Below, piece after piece: positions 16,834-25,634 of a DNA stretch of 64,000 nucleotides. Made by a program: the position numbers and the translations under genes. Numbering within the stretch: position 1 is the stretch's first letter; every line of letters begins with the position of its first letter. The notes below the pieces were generated by a model that was not told the DNA's origin, did not search any database, and saw nothing but the letters and a program-made list of their open reading frames with translations. Source of the stretch: Wenzhouxiangellaceae bacterium (lineage in GTDB: Bacteria; Pseudomonadota; Gammaproteobacteria; Xanthomonadales; Wenzhouxiangellaceae); contig JAGXKW010000007.1 of assembly GCA_018334995.1 (NCBI GenBank), forward strand, positions 1 through 64,000, written 5' to 3'.

Positions 16834-18003
16834 TCAGAATCGAACGTTCAGGCGCGCGGCTACCTCGACGGCCTGGTCCAGCCGCTCGCTGACCACGCCC
16901 AGCACGTTGCCGCCGAAAGCGAACTCCGGCGGCGCATAGCTGGCGGTTAGATCCAGCCGCGTGCGTTTGCCGATGCCCTTGCCCAGACCCACCAGCAGGC
17001 TGTGCTGGGCCAGGTCGTCTTCCAGCGCCGCCATCAGCGAAGGCGCAGTCGGACTGGGCTGTGAGCGGGTATGGAAGTCCACCTTGAACTCGAGATCGCT
17101 TTCGTGCTTCCAGCGCATGCCGACGCTGTAGACCGTCAGATCATCCCATTCGAAGCGCGGGCTGCTGCTGTCGCCCAGCAGCGCGTTGAATCGCGCCGGC
17201 AGCGACCGGCTGGGAAATGCGCCGACGTCGCTGTAGAACACCTGCGAGACCGCGAAAGTGAACAGCGTGTGCTGGCCGGTCTGCATGTCCAGCCCCATGC
17301 GAACGCGCGAGGGAATGTCGAGATCCGCCGACTGGCCGTGCACGCCGCGTACGCTGGCAAGTTCGTCCATGTTGATGCGCGACTGGAAGCTTGCGTTCAT
17401 CATCAGGCGCGGCATCAGTTCCGAGGCGAATCCGAGCTGCAGGCCGGCACCCTGGGAGAGCTCCCGATCGGCCGCGAAGAAATCGACCGGACGGTACCCG
17501 CCGGTGTACTCGGACAGATCCATCATCGAATGGCTGAACTGCTGCGAAGCCAGCACGGCCGAAACGCTGACGCTGTTGAACGGATCGACCTGGCCGGTGA
17601 TGCCGGACAGCAGCAAGGAGCGCTGGAAACCCGGCGTGCCGGACTGCGGCCCCGAGTCGGGAAAGCCGCCGAAGCGGAACGAACGGGAAAGCCGGGACGT
17701 CATGAACGAAAGGCCCGGGGGTTCGGAGTCGCCGACCAGCGAACGGGCGAAATCCGGCAACACGATGTCCTGATCGATCTGCAGCCAGCTGATATCCGGG
17801 ACTTCGGCGCGCTGCACCGAGTCCAGCTCGGGCGTCAACCGACCGGCCAGGTAGGCTTCCCAGGGACCGAGCTCGAACCCTGCGAGGTACCAGGCCATGG
17901 AAGAGGGCAGCATCAGTTGCGCATTGCCGACGCCGGCGCGGGATTCGGGTCCAGCGCCCAGAGCGGCCAGCAGCAAAACAATGATTAACGAACGACGCAC
18001 CAT
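16834..18003 (-). CDS. Predicted outer-membrane beta-barrel protein
   Basis: A 389-aa protein with a cleavable signal peptide (MVRRSLIIVLLLAALGAGPESRA) and alternating polar/hydrophobic strands through the rest, ending in a terminal Phe (VAARLNVRF), as expected for BAM-assembled barrels. The C-terminal segment VGMRWKHESDLEFKVDFHT is reminiscent of FadL/OMPP1-type transporters, but I cannot assign it firmly. The start at 18003 is chosen because it opens directly with the signal peptide. Function unknown; outer-membrane location is well supported. Confidence 0.7.
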   Translation of the reverse strand: MVRRSLIIVLLLAALGAGPESRAGVGNAQLMLPSSMAWYLAGFELGPWEAYLAGRLTPELDSVQRAEVPDISWLQIDQDIVLPDFARSLVGDSEPPGLSFMTSRLSRSFRFGGFPDSGPQSGTPGFQRSLLLSGITGQVDPFNSVSVSAVLASQQFSHSMMDLSEYTGGYRPVDFFAADRELSQGAGLQLGFASELMPRLMMNASFQSRINMDELASVRGVHGQSADLDIPSRVRMGLDMQTGQHTLFTFAVSQVFYSDVGAFPSRSLPARFNALLGDSSSPRFEWDDLTVYSVGMRWKHESDLEFKVDFHTRSQPSPTAPSLMAALEDDLAQHSLLVGLGKGIGKRTRLDLTASYAPPEFAFGGNVLGVVSERLDQAVEVAARLNVRF

Positions 18004-18358
18004 CTGCTCGAGCTTGTACGGAGAATGCAATGGGGTCAAGTGTACTGCGTCCATTGGCGGAAATACAACAGCTTTGACCCGTTTATCGCGGCCGAAGGCC
18101 TTGAAACCGGCTTGCGAAAGGCCGCGAGCACGACCAGTGTGGCCAAAAAACAACAACGCTGGAGATCCATCCGGTCTCGGCGAGACGAAAACCGCCGGCA
18201 GGTCCGGCACAGCCGGACCGCGGCGACGGATTGCAGCGGCCTTTCGCGCGCGCCGAAGGCAAACTCGCCGCGCATTCGTCCGAACCGGATCGCGGCTGCG
18301 GGCGGTTCCGGCGCCGAAAGCATTCGGCCGCCGGCGTGTAACCATCTGCGGCCGCGCG
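18004..18358. other. 355-nt interval without a supported gene
   Basis: No convincing coding sequence lies between the outer-membrane protein and isocitrate dehydrogenase genes. On the minus strand a TTGACC (18044-18039) lies upstream of a weak TACAAG hexamer before the barrel gene. The distal part is Arg-codon-rich in all frames and looks non-coding. Confidence 0.6.
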
Positions 18359-19372
18359 TCAGCCCAGTCGGTCGATGATCGCCTCGGCGAAAGAAGAGGT
18401 CGTGCCGGTGCCGCCCAGATCTGGCGTCACGCGGTCGCAGGAACTGATCACCTCCCGGATCGCCGCGCGCAACTTGCGCGCATCATGCGTGCGCTCGAGA
18501 TGCTCCAGCAACTGCGCCGTGCCCAGCAGCAGCGCGCAAGGATTGGCGATGCCCTGCCCGGCGATGTCCGGCGCCGAGCCGTGCACGGCCTCGAACATCG
18601 CCGTGTCGTCACCGATGTTGGCGCCGGGGGCCAGGCCCAGACCACCGACCAGACCGGCGCACAGATCGGAAATGATGTCGCCGAACAGATTCGTCGTGAC
18701 CATGACGTCGAAGCGTTCCGGATTCATCACCAGCTGCATGCAGCAGTTATCGACGATCATGTCGTCGAATTCGATGTCCGGATACGCCTCGGCGGTATTC
18801 CGGGCCACGTCCAGGAACAGGCCGGAGACATCCTTGAGGATGTTGGCCTTATGCACGGCGGTGACCTTGCGGCGACCGGCCTTGTGCGCCAGGTCGAAGG
18901 CGTAGCGCACCACGCGCTCGCAGCCGGCGCGGGTGGTCACCATTTTCGATTCGGCCCGAGAGCCGTCTTCGGACGTGAATGCGTCTGCAGCCAGGTAGGC
19001 ACCCTCGGTATTTTCGCGCACCGTGATCAGGTCGATGTTGTCGTAGCGCGCGCGCGTGCCCGGAAAGCTGATCGCCGGACGAACGTTCGCGTATAGATCG
19101 AAGCGCCTGCGCAACTCGACGTTGAGCGACCGGAAGCCGCCCCCCACCGGGGTGGTCAGCGGACCCTTGAGCACCAGCCGCGTACGCGTTATGGATTCAA
19201 GTGTTTCATCCGGCAGCAGGCTGCCCCGGGCTTCCTGCGCCGCCAGGCCGGCGAGCTGAAAATCGTAGTCGAATCCGGCGTCCATGGCCTCGAGCACCCC
19301 GAGCGTGGCATCCATGATTTCCGGGCCGATGCCGTCGCCGCGAATCACGGTGAGTTCGGTCTTCCCTGTCAT
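18359..19372 (-). CDS. NAD-type isocitrate dehydrogenase
   Basis: A 337-aa member of the isocitrate/isopropylmalate dehydrogenase family. It has GDGIGPEIMDAT at the N-terminus, LKGPLTTPVGGGFRSLNVELR, the substrate segment RENTEGAY, TAVHKANILK (catalytic Lys), and NLFGDIISDL with two metal-binding Asp. The short length and the NIGDDTAMFEAVHGSAPDIAG region fit the mitochondrial-like NAD-IDH subtype used in the TCA cycle. ATG at 19372 has GGAGAG 6 nt upstream; an in-frame TTG at 19390 is rejected. It follows the glutaredoxin gene by 14 nt. Confidence 0.88.
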   Translation of the reverse strand: MTGKTELTVIRGDGIGPEIMDATLGVLEAMDAGFDYDFQLAGLAAQEARGSLLPDETLESITRTRLVLKGPLTTPVGGGFRSLNVELRRRFDLYANVRPAISFPGTRARYDNIDLITVRENTEGAYLAADAFTSEDGSRAESKMVTTRAGCERVVRYAFDLAHKAGRRKVTAVHKANILKDVSGLFLDVARNTAEAYPDIEFDDMIVDNCCMQLVMNPERFDVMVTTNLFGDIISDLCAGLVGGLGLAPGANIGDDTAMFEAVHGSAPDIAGQGIANPCALLLGTAQLLEHLERTHDARKLRAAIREVISSCDRVTPDLGGTGTTSSFAEAIIDRLG

Positions 19373-19386
19373 GTCTCGCTCTCCAC

Positions 19387-19647
19387 TCAACCGTTGACGA
19401 GCCGGTCGAGATCACCGGCCTGCTCCAGGGCGTCGAGGTCATCGAAGCCGCCGACGTGAAAATCGCCGATAAAGATCTGGGGCACGGTCCTGCGCCCGGT
19501 ACGCTCGATCATTTCGGCGCGCTTGTCGGGCTCGGCATCCAGGGAAACTTCCGTCCAGGTCACGTTCTTGCTCTTGAGCATGTTGCGCGCGGCCACGCAG
19601 AACGGGCAGGCGGCGCGCGAATACATTACGATCGGTTTTGATGTCAT
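19387..19647 (-). CDS. grxC: Glutaredoxin (GrxC type)
   Basis: An 86-aa dithiol glutaredoxin with the CPFC active site (SRAACPFCVAARNML), the cis-Pro TVPQIFIGDFHVGG segment and a C-terminal GFDDLDALEQAG helix. It reduces disulfides and glutathionylated proteins using glutathione. The ATG at 19647 sits after a weak GAAAG; the open frame upstream to 19749 is not conserved. It is 14 nt ahead of the isocitrate dehydrogenase gene. Confidence 0.95.
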   Translation of the reverse strand: MTSKPIVMYSRAACPFCVAARNMLKSKNVTWTEVSLDAEPDKRAEMIERTGRRTVPQIFIGDFHVGGFDDLDALEQAGDLDRLVNG

Positions 19648-19752
19648 TTGCTTTCGATTCCGTTGGTTGTTGCGCTCCCCGGCACTCCCACTGAAGCGCG
19701 GCATGCGCGATTGCTCGATTCGACCGGTTCGCGGACAAGCATCCGGCACGGC

Positions 19753-20103
19753 TCAGATGCATGCTTCCGGACGCGGCAAGCCACCGTAACGGCAGGCTTC
19801 CCGTATGGGTCCGTCCGGAAAGAGCCGGTACAGGATCCGGCTGGACGGGTCTTCGAGCACGCCCTCGCGCCGCATGGCCTGGATCACGACGCGCATCAGC
19901 GGCGGCATCCCGTATTCGATTGAATGCTGCCGCACGAACCGGATCAGCCACCAGTGCGCCGCGTCCAGTTCCACGTCGTCTCGGTGCGCCATTGCCGCGG
20001 CGACGGCCGCGCTCCAGTCGCCTGGATCGAGCAGGTGACCATCCGGCCCCAACTCTATTCGCTTGCCAGCCACCACCAGGTGCGATTTTCCTTCGGTTGG
20101 CAT
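19753..20103 (-). CDS. DsrC/TusE family sulfur carrier
   Basis: A 116-aa DsrC-fold protein. It has the DWSAAVAAAMAHRDDVELDAAHW helix region, RLFPDGPIREACRYGGLP and the flexible C-terminus RPEACI with the penultimate cysteine (Cys115) that carries persulfide. A second cysteine (Cys104) lies 11 residues upstream, the CysB position of true DsrC; E. coli TusE lacks it. The gene is 9 nt downstream of a TusD-TusC fusion, which points to the 2-thiouridine tRNA relay. Alternative role: a DsrC-like trisulfide carrier, though no dsrAB is visible. Confidence 0.85.
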   Translation of the reverse strand: MPTEGKSHLVVAGKRIELGPDGHLLDPGDWSAAVAAAMAHRDDVELDAAHWWLIRFVRQHSIEYGMPPLMRVVIQAMRREGVLEDPSSRILYRLFPDGPIREACRYGGLPRPEACI

Positions 20104-20112
20104 TATCCCACC

Positions 20113-20793
20113 CTACAGCAGCAAAATGGTCGCCGCGGCGGCGCGCAGCCGCCCGACCCGGCAGGCATCGACCGCAACGACGCCGAAGTCCGGCGCGATT
20201 CGGCCCCCGCCATCCTGCGCAAGAATGTCCAGCAGCCCGAAGTCGGTGATCTGGCGCCAGCCGCGTGCCCCCGCGTCCGCAAGATGATCCAGCCCGGCCC
20301 CGCGGAACAGCACGCCGGCCTCGAGTTCAAGCGCTGCCGCGCCCAGCGCCACTTCGAGGGTTTCGCGCCGCTGGCGTTCATCGGCCGGGGCCGAAGCGAC
20401 CTCCAGCAGCAGGCGCGTCGAACGATTCGCTGCGGACGCATCCGGCGCAAGGCAGCAACACCATCCGCCGAGACCGAACGCGTCGACCCGTCGCGCCAGC
20501 GCAAGCCGCTGGAAAAAAAACACCAGGCTTTCGGCGCGAAGCGGCGCCGGCGGCGACGCAGCCCCGTAGCGACGCGCCCAGGAGGTCGCGCAAACGCAGG
20601 TTTCGAACCGGTCGCCGTCGATGGGCCCCAGCCCGCCGCCGGCAAGCGCGTGCGCCATTTCGCAACCGTCGCCCTGAAAAAACAGGGTCGCCGGCGCATC
20701 GCGCGTTCCGATGCCGGCCAGCGCGGCGAGCAGCGCCCGGTTACTCGTTGAACACGGCTTGCTGCGGATCAGTGCGATATAGTCTGAAGTCAT
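20113..20793 (-). CDS. TusD-TusC fusion (DsrE-family sulfurtransferase)
   Basis: A 226-aa protein made of two DsrE-like halves. The first (about 1-107) has LLAALAGIGT, TLFFQGDGCEMAHAL and TCVCATSWARRYG, the last aligning with the catalytic-Cys region of TusD (Cys66 or Cys68), and ends in ALARRVDAFG. The second (about 108-226) has RQRRETLEVALGAAALELEA, VLFRGAGLDHLAD, ITDFGLLDI and a VGRLRAAAATILLL ending, matching TusC. No TusB follows. Together with the TusE/DsrC gene 9 nt downstream it should pass sulfur to MnmA for tRNA 2-thiouridine. The fusion reading is inferred by motif order. Confidence 0.65.
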   Translation of the reverse strand: MTSDYIALIRSKPCSTSNRALLAALAGIGTRDAPATLFFQGDGCEMAHALAGGGLGPIDGDRFETCVCATSWARRYGAASPPAPLRAESLVFFFQRLALARRVDAFGLGGWCCCLAPDASAANRSTRLLLEVASAPADERQRRETLEVALGAAALELEAGVLFRGAGLDHLADAGARGWRQITDFGLLDILAQDGGGRIAPDFGVVAVDACRVGRLRAAAATILLL

Positions 20794-21042
20794 GCGCGCC
20801 GGGAAACGTCAAGGAACTTCCGAGCAAGAAGCCTCTGAACAAGCCTCCGCGCAGGATCTTTCAGAGGTTTCTCGAGCGCGCGGAATCGGGTCGCCGGATC
20901 GATGCCCGAATCGGAAAACACCGAAGTCATTGAAACCACTTTCATGCGATCCGGTCTGATTGATGATGGGACGCGAACGCACTGATATTTCCTTTGCCGC
21001 GTTGGCGTATTGTTGCATACAGTTTCGCGAGGAATAGACGCG

Positions 21043-22584
21043 ATGAAATCTCCAGAATCGGCTGCCGGCTTTCCGCACCAGGGGCGACCGCGCCGCCTTG
21101 CCGGACGGGTGGTCACCTGGCTGGCGGCCTGCACGATCGCTCTTCAGCCGGTCATGGCGCCGGCGCAGGAAGGCGTGCAATTGCCCGATCTGGGCGGATC
21201 CGGCGCGGTGCTGCCGCCGGACGAGGCGAAGACGTTTCCCACCGATTTCCGCAATTTCATGCGCCAGGAAGGGTTGCTGGTCGACGATCCGGTCATCGAT
21301 TCGTATTTCACCGAGATGGGCTACCAGCTGGTCATGCACAGCGACGGCCGGACCCGGAATTTCCACTTCCACGTGCTCAAGATTCCCGGCATCAATGCGT
21401 TCGCGGCGCCGGCCGGCGTCGTGGCGCTGAACGCCGGTCTGGTGCTGGCGGCCGATTCCGCCGACGAAGTCGCCGGCGTGCTGGCCCACGAGGTGTCGCA
21501 CGTCACTCAGAATCATCTGCTGCGCGGCATGCAGGAACAGCAGCGCGTTTCGCTGCCCGTCATGCTGGCCACGCTGGGCCTGGTCATGGCCGGAAGCATG
21601 GCCGGCGGCATGGATGCCGAGACCGCACAGGGGATTCTCGCCGCCGGGTCGGGTCTCTCGCAGCAGGCGCAGATCAATTACACCCGCCAGAACGAAGCCG
21701 AAGCCGACCGCATCGGCATCCAGCTTCTCGCGCGCGCCGGCTACGACCCCACCGGCATGGCCGACTTCTTCAATACCCTCAATCGCTGGGCGCGATCGCA
21801 GGGTGCGGGGCCGCCGGAATATCTGCGGACGCATCCGCTCACCGTCGGCCGCGTCGCCGAGGCGCGAGAACGCGCCCGACAGTACCGGATGCGTCCGACT
21901 CGCAGCGATGAGCGCTTCGACCTGGTGCAGGCGCGCCTTCGCGTGGTCATGGCCGATCATCCCGATCAGGCGGTGCAGCATTTCAGCCAGCGGCTGCGCG
22001 GCGACGAAGGAAGCGAGACGGCCAATCGATACGGGCTGGCGCTTGCCTACATCGAAGCGCGACGGACCGGTCGGGCCGAGGACCATCTGAGTTGGCTCCT
22101 GCAGCGTGACGAGGACAACCAGCTGTTTCGAATCCTGAATGCAGAGTACCTGCTCGCCAAGGATCGAACCAGTGAGGCCCTGGACGAATTCCACCGCCTG
22201 CACCTGGCTTACGGACACAGCACGCTGGTCGCGCTGGCCTACGCCGACGCCCTGCTCAAGAGCGAGCGCCGGGAAGACGCCGAGCAGGCCGTCGACATCT
22301 TGCTCAAGCAGCAGCGCCGCAATCCCGACGACTCACGCATCAGCGAAATGCTGGCGCGCGCGGCCGATCGTGCCGGCGATCCGGTGCGCGCCGCCGAAGC
22401 CGTTGCCACCAATTACTATCAGCGCGGCGGCCTGTCCCAGGCGATCGAACAACTGCAGCGCGTGCTTGACCGGGACGACCTGGATTATTACGCTCGGGCC
22501 CGGATTTCGGCCCGGCTCGACCAGATGCGCGTGGAACGCCTGCGTATGACGGGCGATTCGCCGCAGGCAAACCAGGATCAATAG
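21043..22584 (+). CDS. bepA: Periplasmic M48 protease/chaperone, BepA (YfgC) type
   Basis: A 513-aa protein with an N-terminal signal sequence ending near APAQ, an M48 metallopeptidase domain with HEVSHVTQNH (zinc ligands) and EAEADRIG (third ligand), and a C-terminal TPR region from about residue 290. In E. coli BepA degrades or promotes assembly of LptD and other outer-membrane proteins. The ATG at 21043 is preceded by GAGGAA. Length is slightly above the E. coli protein. It stands alone between the tus genes and phoB. Confidence 0.92.
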   Translation: MKSPESAAGFPHQGRPRRLAGRVVTWLAACTIALQPVMAPAQEGVQLPDLGGSGAVLPPDEAKTFPTDFRNFMRQEGLLVDDPVIDSYFTEMGYQLVMHSDGRTRNFHFHVLKIPGINAFAAPAGVVALNAGLVLAADSADEVAGVLAHEVSHVTQNHLLRGMQEQQRVSLPVMLATLGLVMAGSMAGGMDAETAQGILAAGSGLSQQAQINYTRQNEAEADRIGIQLLARAGYDPTGMADFFNTLNRWARSQGAGPPEYLRTHPLTVGRVAEARERARQYRMRPTRSDERFDLVQARLRVVMADHPDQAVQHFSQRLRGDEGSETANRYGLALAYIEARRTGRAEDHLSWLLQRDEDNQLFRILNAEYLLAKDRTSEALDEFHRLHLAYGHSTLVALAYADALLKSERREDAEQAVDILLKQQRRNPDDSRISEMLARAADRAGDPVRAAEAVATNYYQRGGLSQAIEQLQRVLDRDDLDYYARARISARLDQMRVERLRMTGDSPQANQDQ

Positions 22585-22615
22585 GCACGGCAGCCTTCAC
22601 ACGATCGAAAAACAG

Positions 22616-22633
22616 CTGTAACGAATCGGTCAC
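22616..22633 (+). promoter_or_regulatory. Candidate Pho box and -10 upstream of phoB
   Basis: CTGTAAC-GAAT-CGGTCAC is two 7-nt repeats separated by 4 nt, the geometry of the PhoB box (CTGTCAT-N4-CTGTCAY); the first repeat agrees at 5 of 7 positions and the second at 6 of 7. A GATAAT hexamer begins 10 nt downstream at 22643, the spacing used in PhoB-dependent promoters where the box replaces the -35. It implies autoregulation of phoB and phosphate control of ppk and ppx. Confidence 0.5.
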
Positions 22634-22665
22634 AAACACTCGGATAATCGAAGGAGGTCATCAAC

Positions 22666-22710
22666 ATGCCTGCCGCTCATGCAACCCGTCATCCTGGTCG
22701 TAGACGATGA
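22666..22710 (+). other. Short upstream ORF overlapping the phoB start
   Basis: The best Shine-Dalgarno in the region, AAGGAGGT at 22651-22658, is placed 7 nt before an ATG at 22666 that opens a 14-codon frame (MPAAHATRHPGRRR) ending at TGA 22708-22710. This frame is out of phase with phoB, whose ATG at 22679 lies inside it and is too far from the Shine-Dalgarno for normal use. Either the short frame regulates phoB translation, or a base has been lost or gained in this spacer. Confidence 0.35.
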
Positions 22711-23395
22711 AGCGCCGATTCGCGACATGCTCGCGTTCAGCCTCGGTCGGGCCGAGATGACTGTCGAGCTCGCCGCCGGCGGCAACGAGGCGCTGGAACG
22801 TCTCGGCAGTACCGACAGCATTCCGGACCTGATCGTGCTGGACTGGATGATGCCCGACCTGGACGGCATGCAGCTGACCCGCACCGTGCGCGGCATGAGC
22901 GGGCTGGAGGACCTCCCGATCATCATGCTGACCGCCCGCGGGACCGAACGGGACCGTACATGCGGACTCGACGGCGGCGCCGACGATTACATGGTCAAAC
23001 CGTTCTCGACGCGCGAACTGATCTCGCGCGTGCGTGCCGTGCTCAGGCGCGCACAGCCGCGATCGGCAAGCCCGGGCGCGTCGGCCGGGACGGACACGCT
23101 GAAGGTCGGCGGCCTGACGCTGGACCTGGACTCGCACCGCGTCATGGCCGGCGACCGCCCCTTGAACATGGGCCCGACCGAATTCCGCATCCTCAAGCTG
23201 TTCATGTCCAGGCCCGGCCGGGCCTGGAGCCGGGACCAGCTGCTGGCCGAAATCTGGGCCGACGGCCAGACCGTCGAGCAACGCACCGTCGACGTCCATA
23301 TCCGGCGCCTGCGCAAGGCGCTGGAGCCCGGCGGGCTCGCCGGCTTCGTCCAGACGGTTCGCGGACACGGCTATCGGTTCTCGGACATCGCATGA
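22679..23395 (+). CDS. phoB: Phosphate-regulon response regulator PhoB
   Basis: A 238-aa OmpR/PhoB-family regulator. The receiver domain has the acidic pair D9-D10, phospho-acceptor D55 (VLDWMMPD) and conserved Lys in MVKPFS. The winged-helix domain closely tracks PhoB (SHRVMAG, MGPTEFRILKLFM, RTVDVHIRRLRKALEPGG, QTVRGHGYRFS). It activates Pho-regulon genes under phosphate limitation. No phoR follows: the stop overlaps the ppk start as ATGA. Translation start is complicated by an out-of-frame ATG with a better ribosome site 13 nt upstream. Confidence 0.92.
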   Translation: MQPVILVVDDEAPIRDMLAFSLGRAEMTVELAAGGNEALERLGSTDSIPDLIVLDWMMPDLDGMQLTRTVRGMSGLEDLPIIMLTARGTERDRTCGLDGGADDYMVKPFSTRELISRVRAVLRRAQPRSASPGASAGTDTLKVGGLTLDLDSHRVMAGDRPLNMGPTEFRILKLFMSRPGRAWSRDQLLAEIWADGQTVEQRTVDVHIRRLRKALEPGGLAGFVQTVRGHGYRFSDIA

Positions 23396-25572
23396 CGTCG
23401 GAAGCCAGGTCGTCCGCCAGGGCCGAAGCCGCTGATCCGACCGGCCCCGGTCCCGCCCGGCGCATCGGGCAGTCGGCGCCGGACCTGTCGACCTGGCGCG
23501 AGCAGGATCTCGATGCGCCCGAACTTTATCTGAACCGCGAGCTCAGCCTGCTGTGCTTCACCCGCAGGGTACTGGAGCTCGCGCGCGATCCGGAGGTTCC
23601 ACTGCTCGAGCGGGTGCGCTTCCTGTGCATTTCGTGCACCAACCTGGACGAGTTCTTCGAGGTACGCGTCGCCTCCATTCGACAGCGGCTGCAGCACGGC
23701 GCCACCCAGCCCGGCACAGACGGCCTCACGCCTACGGCCACGTTGGACGCAATCCAGTCCGCGGCAAGCGAACTGGTCCAGGCGCAGTACCGGGTCCTCA
23801 ATGAGGAATTGACTCCCGCCCTGGAATCCGAGCAGATCCGCATCCTGAAACGCTCGCAGTGGAACCGGCGCCAGCAGCGCTGGCTGCATCAGCATTTCCA
23901 GCGCGAACTCATGCCGGTACTCAGCCCGCTGGGCCTGGACCCGGCGCATCCATTTCCGCGCATCCTGAACAAATCGCTCAATTTCGCGGTGGAACTCGAC
24001 GGCGCCGACGCGTTTGGCCGCGACCCGGGGCTGGCGCTGGTGCGCGCGCCGCGCTCGCTGCCCCGGCTGATCCGGATTCCAAAGAGCTATTCGCGCGGGC
24101 CCAACGATTTCGTGTTTCTGTCGTCCATCCTGCACGCATTCATCAACGAACTCTTTCCCGGCATGCAGGTACGCGGCTGCTACCAGTTCCGGGTCACCCG
24201 CAACTCCGAGCTGTTCGTCGACGAAGAAGAAATCGAGGACCTGGCGCGCGCGCTGGAAGGCGAACTGCTCGAACGCGGGTTCGCCGAAGCCGTGCGGCTC
24301 GAGCTGGCCAGCAACTGTTCCGATGAAGTCGCCAAGCTGCTGACCACCAAGTTCGGCCTGGACGAAAGCGACGTCTATCGCTGCGACGGCCCCGTCAACC
24401 TCAACCGGATGATCGCGCTCTGCGACGAGGCCGACCGACCCGATCTCCTCTACCCGGCGTTCAATCCGCACGTGCCGGCGGCCCTGGGTCCCGGCAACAG
24501 CCTGTTCGCCGCGCTGCGCAGGCGCGATTTCCTGCTCCACCATCCCTACGACAGCTTCGCGCCGACCGTCGAACTGCTGCGCCAGGCGACAACCGATCCG
24601 GAAGTGCTGGCGATCAAGCAGACCCTGTACCGCACCGGCGCGGATTCGGCCATGGTCAGCCTGCTGATCGAAGCGGCAAGAGCCGGCAAGGACGTGACCG
24701 TGGTCGTCGAGCTGCGCGCACGCTTCGACGAAGAGGCCAACATCACGCTGGCCACGCGCCTGCAGGAAGCCGGCGTGCAGGTGGTCTACGGGGTAGTGGG
24801 CCACAAGACCCACGCCAAGATGCTGCTGATCGTGCGCCGCGAACGCCGCACGATTCGCCGCTACGTGCACCTGGGTACCGGCAACTACCACCAGGGCACG
24901 GCCAAGGGCTATACCGATTTCGCGCTGCTGACCGCCGACCAGCAATTCGGCGAGGATGTACACGCCCTGTTCATCCAGCTGTCCGGACTGGGCCATGCCG
25001 CCCGGATGCGCGAAATCGTGCAGTCTCCATTCGACCTGCACGATTTCCTGCTCGAACGCATCGAGCGCGAGATCGCGCATGCCGAAGCGGGCAAGCCGGC
25101 CGGCATCGACGCCAAGCTCAATTCGCTGACCGAGCCGAAAATCATCCAGGCGCTTTACCGGGCCTCGCGCGCCGGCGTTCCGATTCGCCTGGTCATCCGC
25201 GGCACCTGCTGTCTGCGTCCCGGGGTGGAAGGACTTTCGGAAAATATCCACGTCCGCTCCCTGCTGGGGCGCTTCCTGGAGCATTCCCGCGTCTACCGCT
25301 TCGTCAACGGGGGCGAACCGGAGGTCTGGGCCTCGAGCGCCGACTGGATGGAACGCAACCTGTTCCAGCGCGTCGAGACGGCATTCCCGCTGCATGGCGA
25401 CGCCATCGCGGCGCGCATCGGCGAGGAGGCGATCGACCTGGCATTTCGCGACAACCGCCAGGCCTGGATCCTCAACGGCGACGGCAGCTACGAACACGCC
25501 TGGCCGGCAGACGGCGAAGATCCCCGCATCGCACAGGAACTGCTGATGCGCCGCGCCGACCAGGCCGACTGA
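23392..25572 (+). CDS. ppk1: Polyphosphate kinase 1
   Basis: A 726-aa PPK1. The N domain contains YLNRELSLLCFTRRVLELA and CTNLDEFFEVRVASIRQR; the catalytic domains contain LLRQATTDPEVLAIKQTLYR, the histidine region VGHKTHAKMLLIV (phospho-His) and YVHLGTGNYHQGTAKGYTDF. It polymerises the gamma-phosphate of ATP into polyphosphate. An extra 40-residue Ala/Arg-rich extension precedes the conserved start. The ATG overlaps the phoB stop (23392-23395), so the two are translationally coupled. Confidence 0.97.
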   Translation: MTSEARSSARAEAADPTGPGPARRIGQSAPDLSTWREQDLDAPELYLNRELSLLCFTRRVLELARDPEVPLLERVRFLCISCTNLDEFFEVRVASIRQRLQHGATQPGTDGLTPTATLDAIQSAASELVQAQYRVLNEELTPALESEQIRILKRSQWNRRQQRWLHQHFQRELMPVLSPLGLDPAHPFPRILNKSLNFAVELDGADAFGRDPGLALVRAPRSLPRLIRIPKSYSRGPNDFVFLSSILHAFINELFPGMQVRGCYQFRVTRNSELFVDEEEIEDLARALEGELLERGFAEAVRLELASNCSDEVAKLLTTKFGLDESDVYRCDGPVNLNRMIALCDEADRPDLLYPAFNPHVPAALGPGNSLFAALRRRDFLLHHPYDSFAPTVELLRQATTDPEVLAIKQTLYRTGADSAMVSLLIEAARAGKDVTVVVELRARFDEEANITLATRLQEAGVQVVYGVVGHKTHAKMLLIVRRERRTIRRYVHLGTGNYHQGTAKGYTDFALLTADQQFGEDVHALFIQLSGLGHAARMREIVQSPFDLHDFLLERIEREIAHAEAGKPAGIDAKLNSLTEPKIIQALYRASRAGVPIRLVIRGTCCLRPGVEGLSENIHVRSLLGRFLEHSRVYRFVNGGEPEVWASSADWMERNLFQRVETAFPLHGDAIAARIGEEAIDLAFRDNRQAWILNGDGSYEHAWPADGEDPRIAQELLMRRADQAD

Positions 25573-25634
25573 CGCGCGAGCCGACCGACCGCCAGCGGTT
25601 ATCATCCAGCTATCGAAGCCACAGCGTTTTTCGC

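Noticed and set aside
23371-25605. A 744-codon minus-strand frame opposite ppk
   Set aside because: The plus strand carries all PPK1 motifs and overlaps phoB by ATGA; the minus frame has no recognisable domain.
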